Assembly: GCA_000149265.1 (NCBI GenBank)
Contig: CH002714.1
Location: forward strand, 791,288 to 855,287
Source: Ciona savignyi
Lineage: Eukaryota > Chordata > Ascidiacea > Phlebobranchia > Cionidae
Length of the DNA: 64,000 nt
Direction: 5' to 3'
Shown here: piece after piece, positions 62,601-64,000 of the stretch
Position numbering within the stretch: position 1 is the stretch's first letter
Layout of the letters: each line of letters starts with the position of its first letter
Program-made: the position numbers and the translations under genes
The notes under the pieces: generated by a model
The model's input: only the letters and a program-made list of their open reading frames with translations
Told to the model about the DNA's origin: nothing
Databases searched by the model: none

Positions 62601-64000
62601 TGACTGGCTGGTCTAACTTTACTGAAGAACGTTCTGTGCTGTGTGATACACATTTTTCCAGTAAAATAAATTAGTAATGTTTACATAAATTTGCAAAACA
62701 ATTAAAATAATAAGCTCTTAATTATTATAAGAAAAACTTATTACAGAGCTATCCGCGGGGTGGCGATAGAGATACTACGTGGCTTCGGATCGTTACAACT
62801 CTCCTGATCACCAAACCCCTGTACCAATCATCAGGGAAATGTTTTATCAGTTAATTGACCAAGAAATAGAACATGGGTTGTGTTTTGGGGAACAAATTGG
62901 CGCCATATAACTGCGTTTTAAACTGTTATAAATGATTGACAACAGAAAGAGGACTGCTCGAGCTGGTACGGATCGTCAGTGTTTGACGGCCATGGAAATT
63001 GAATGAAGGACTTAAAATAGCTTAATTGCGTCGGAAGAGCAAATTCGAACTGCATTATGACTATTTATATTCCACATTTAATGGGGTAAACAGGTTCAAC
63101 TAAGACTAAATCCCAGGGTCCAGCAGTTTCATCAACTCGCCTGATATAACTCTGTTAACACAGACATTGCACGTTGTGGAAACACGTTCTCTAAAATTAT
63201 ATTGTTATATTGTAATGATTAAAAGTAGGTGGACTCCAATCAGGTTACTTGCATATGAGGATTGTAGATTCTATTTTTTAAATAACAGTGATAAAATATG
63301 CAAAGTAAAGGCGAATTGGAATACGCAAGACGCAAAACTTTGCCCGCAATCACTCTTTAGCGACGTGGCAGTGTGTTACTTCGAATCTAGGATGTGTACG
63401 AATTCTGCAACTTCCCATTTCCCACGCCCATCCCGTTAGTTTCGATTTAGTGCTGCCTGTCTGGAGTGACAAATCTCATTGACGCTATTGTTTTAATTGA
63501 CGAAATAAACTGAAGCCGTCGCTAATGTCGGACCATACATTTACTTCGTACCACTAACTTGTTAAATATTTCGGTTAAATGCAACACATATAGAATTAAA
63601 TGATTTTCTTCAGTAATCAAGACATAAGTATAAGGTAATAACCTTATTTTGAACAATATTTCGCCAAATACTGTTATCGACGCGTGAAATGCTTTTCCTG
63701 TATCCGATTAAAAAATTACCTTGCTTTATATTATAGCGAACTGTTTTGGCAGCTGATAATTTAGCTTTCTTTGCGGCGCGTCAAAAGAACAATGCTGAAT
63801 ACGGCTGAAGATCATTAATCATTTGATTCATGACGGAACTCTTTTGAAGTATGAGTAATCCGAGACATTTCGTGTGTTCGTGAGCGCATAAAACTAATTT
63901 TTTGCTTGAACGCTGCTTCCTATTAACGCCAGATTCTGCCCACTTGCTAATTACTAAGTGATGTTTTATTTATTACATCACCTGTATTTCTGGTCTCGTT
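59667..64000. other. Gene-poor right end of window
   Basis: More than 4 kb of AT-rich sequence without a frame I can support on either strand. Short repeats are visible: two copies of a motif ending GCAGAAA near 60743-60785 and 60820-60850 that also occurs near 37774, and GCCAGGGAAA near 61525 and 62198. It may be intergenic, or a long intron of a gene lying further right. Confidence 0.5.

Noticed and set aside
1..64000. CRISPR arrays, bacterial operons, prophage
   Set aside because: No regularly spaced direct repeats and no prokaryotic gene organisation; the window is eukaryotic throughout.

Overview
This is eukaryotic nuclear DNA: AT-rich, with multi-exon genes, short GT-AG introns, two cytosolic-type tRNA genes and scattered tRNA-derived and hAT-like repeats. 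The gene set is metazoan (lysyl hydroxylase, thiamine/folate carrier, Gla-EGF-laminin G protein, M13 ectopeptidase, claudin-type tetraspan, chondroitin synthase, ABCF3, dymeclin). Compact genes plus a Gla-domain protein point to an invertebrate chordate, most likely an ascidian such as Ciona; that species call is inference. Exon coordinates were read by hand from splice signals, reading-frame phase and remembered family sequence, so single junctions may be off although nearly all phases agree.

Layout. 248-4467 (+): C-terminal half of PLOD (lysyl hydroxylase), with an apparent one-base frameshift. 5441-12432 (+): TTC34-like tetratricopeptide protein of about 1,296 residues. 14221-18069 (+): SLC19-family carrier, complete at about 492 residues. 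18775-27894 (-): a 27-exon gene for a secreted vitamin K-dependent type protein with signal peptide, propeptide, Gla domain, a protein S-like Cys loop, about 17 EGF repeats and two laminin G domains; two identical tRNA-Val(TAC) genes lie in one of its introns on the other strand. 30871-38179 (+): M13 peptidase (neprilysin/ECE type) with an unusually long cytoplasmic tail. 38727-40168 (-): small type I membrane protein with one LDL-receptor class A-like domain. 41428-42470 (-): PMP22/claudin-like tetraspan. 45023-49593 (+): chondroitin sulfate synthase. 50057-55964 (-): ABCF3. 57368-59476 (-): dymeclin in a single uninterrupted exon. 59667-64000 holds no gene I can support.

There are no operons here; neighbours look functionally independent. 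Convergent pairs are SLC19/Gla gene, M13/LDLa gene and CHSY/ABCF3, with 3' gaps of about 0.5-0.7 kb. Divergent pairs are Gla gene/M13 and tetraspan/CHSY. Several genes serve extracellular matrix or cell-surface biology (PLOD, Gla protein, M13 peptidase, CHSY), but I see no evidence of co-regulation. The most interesting item is the Gla-EGF(x17)-LamG protein: the whole GAS6/protein S plan, including a protein S-like thrombin-sensitive-type loop carrying a polybasic site, with an EGF array about four times longer than in vertebrates.
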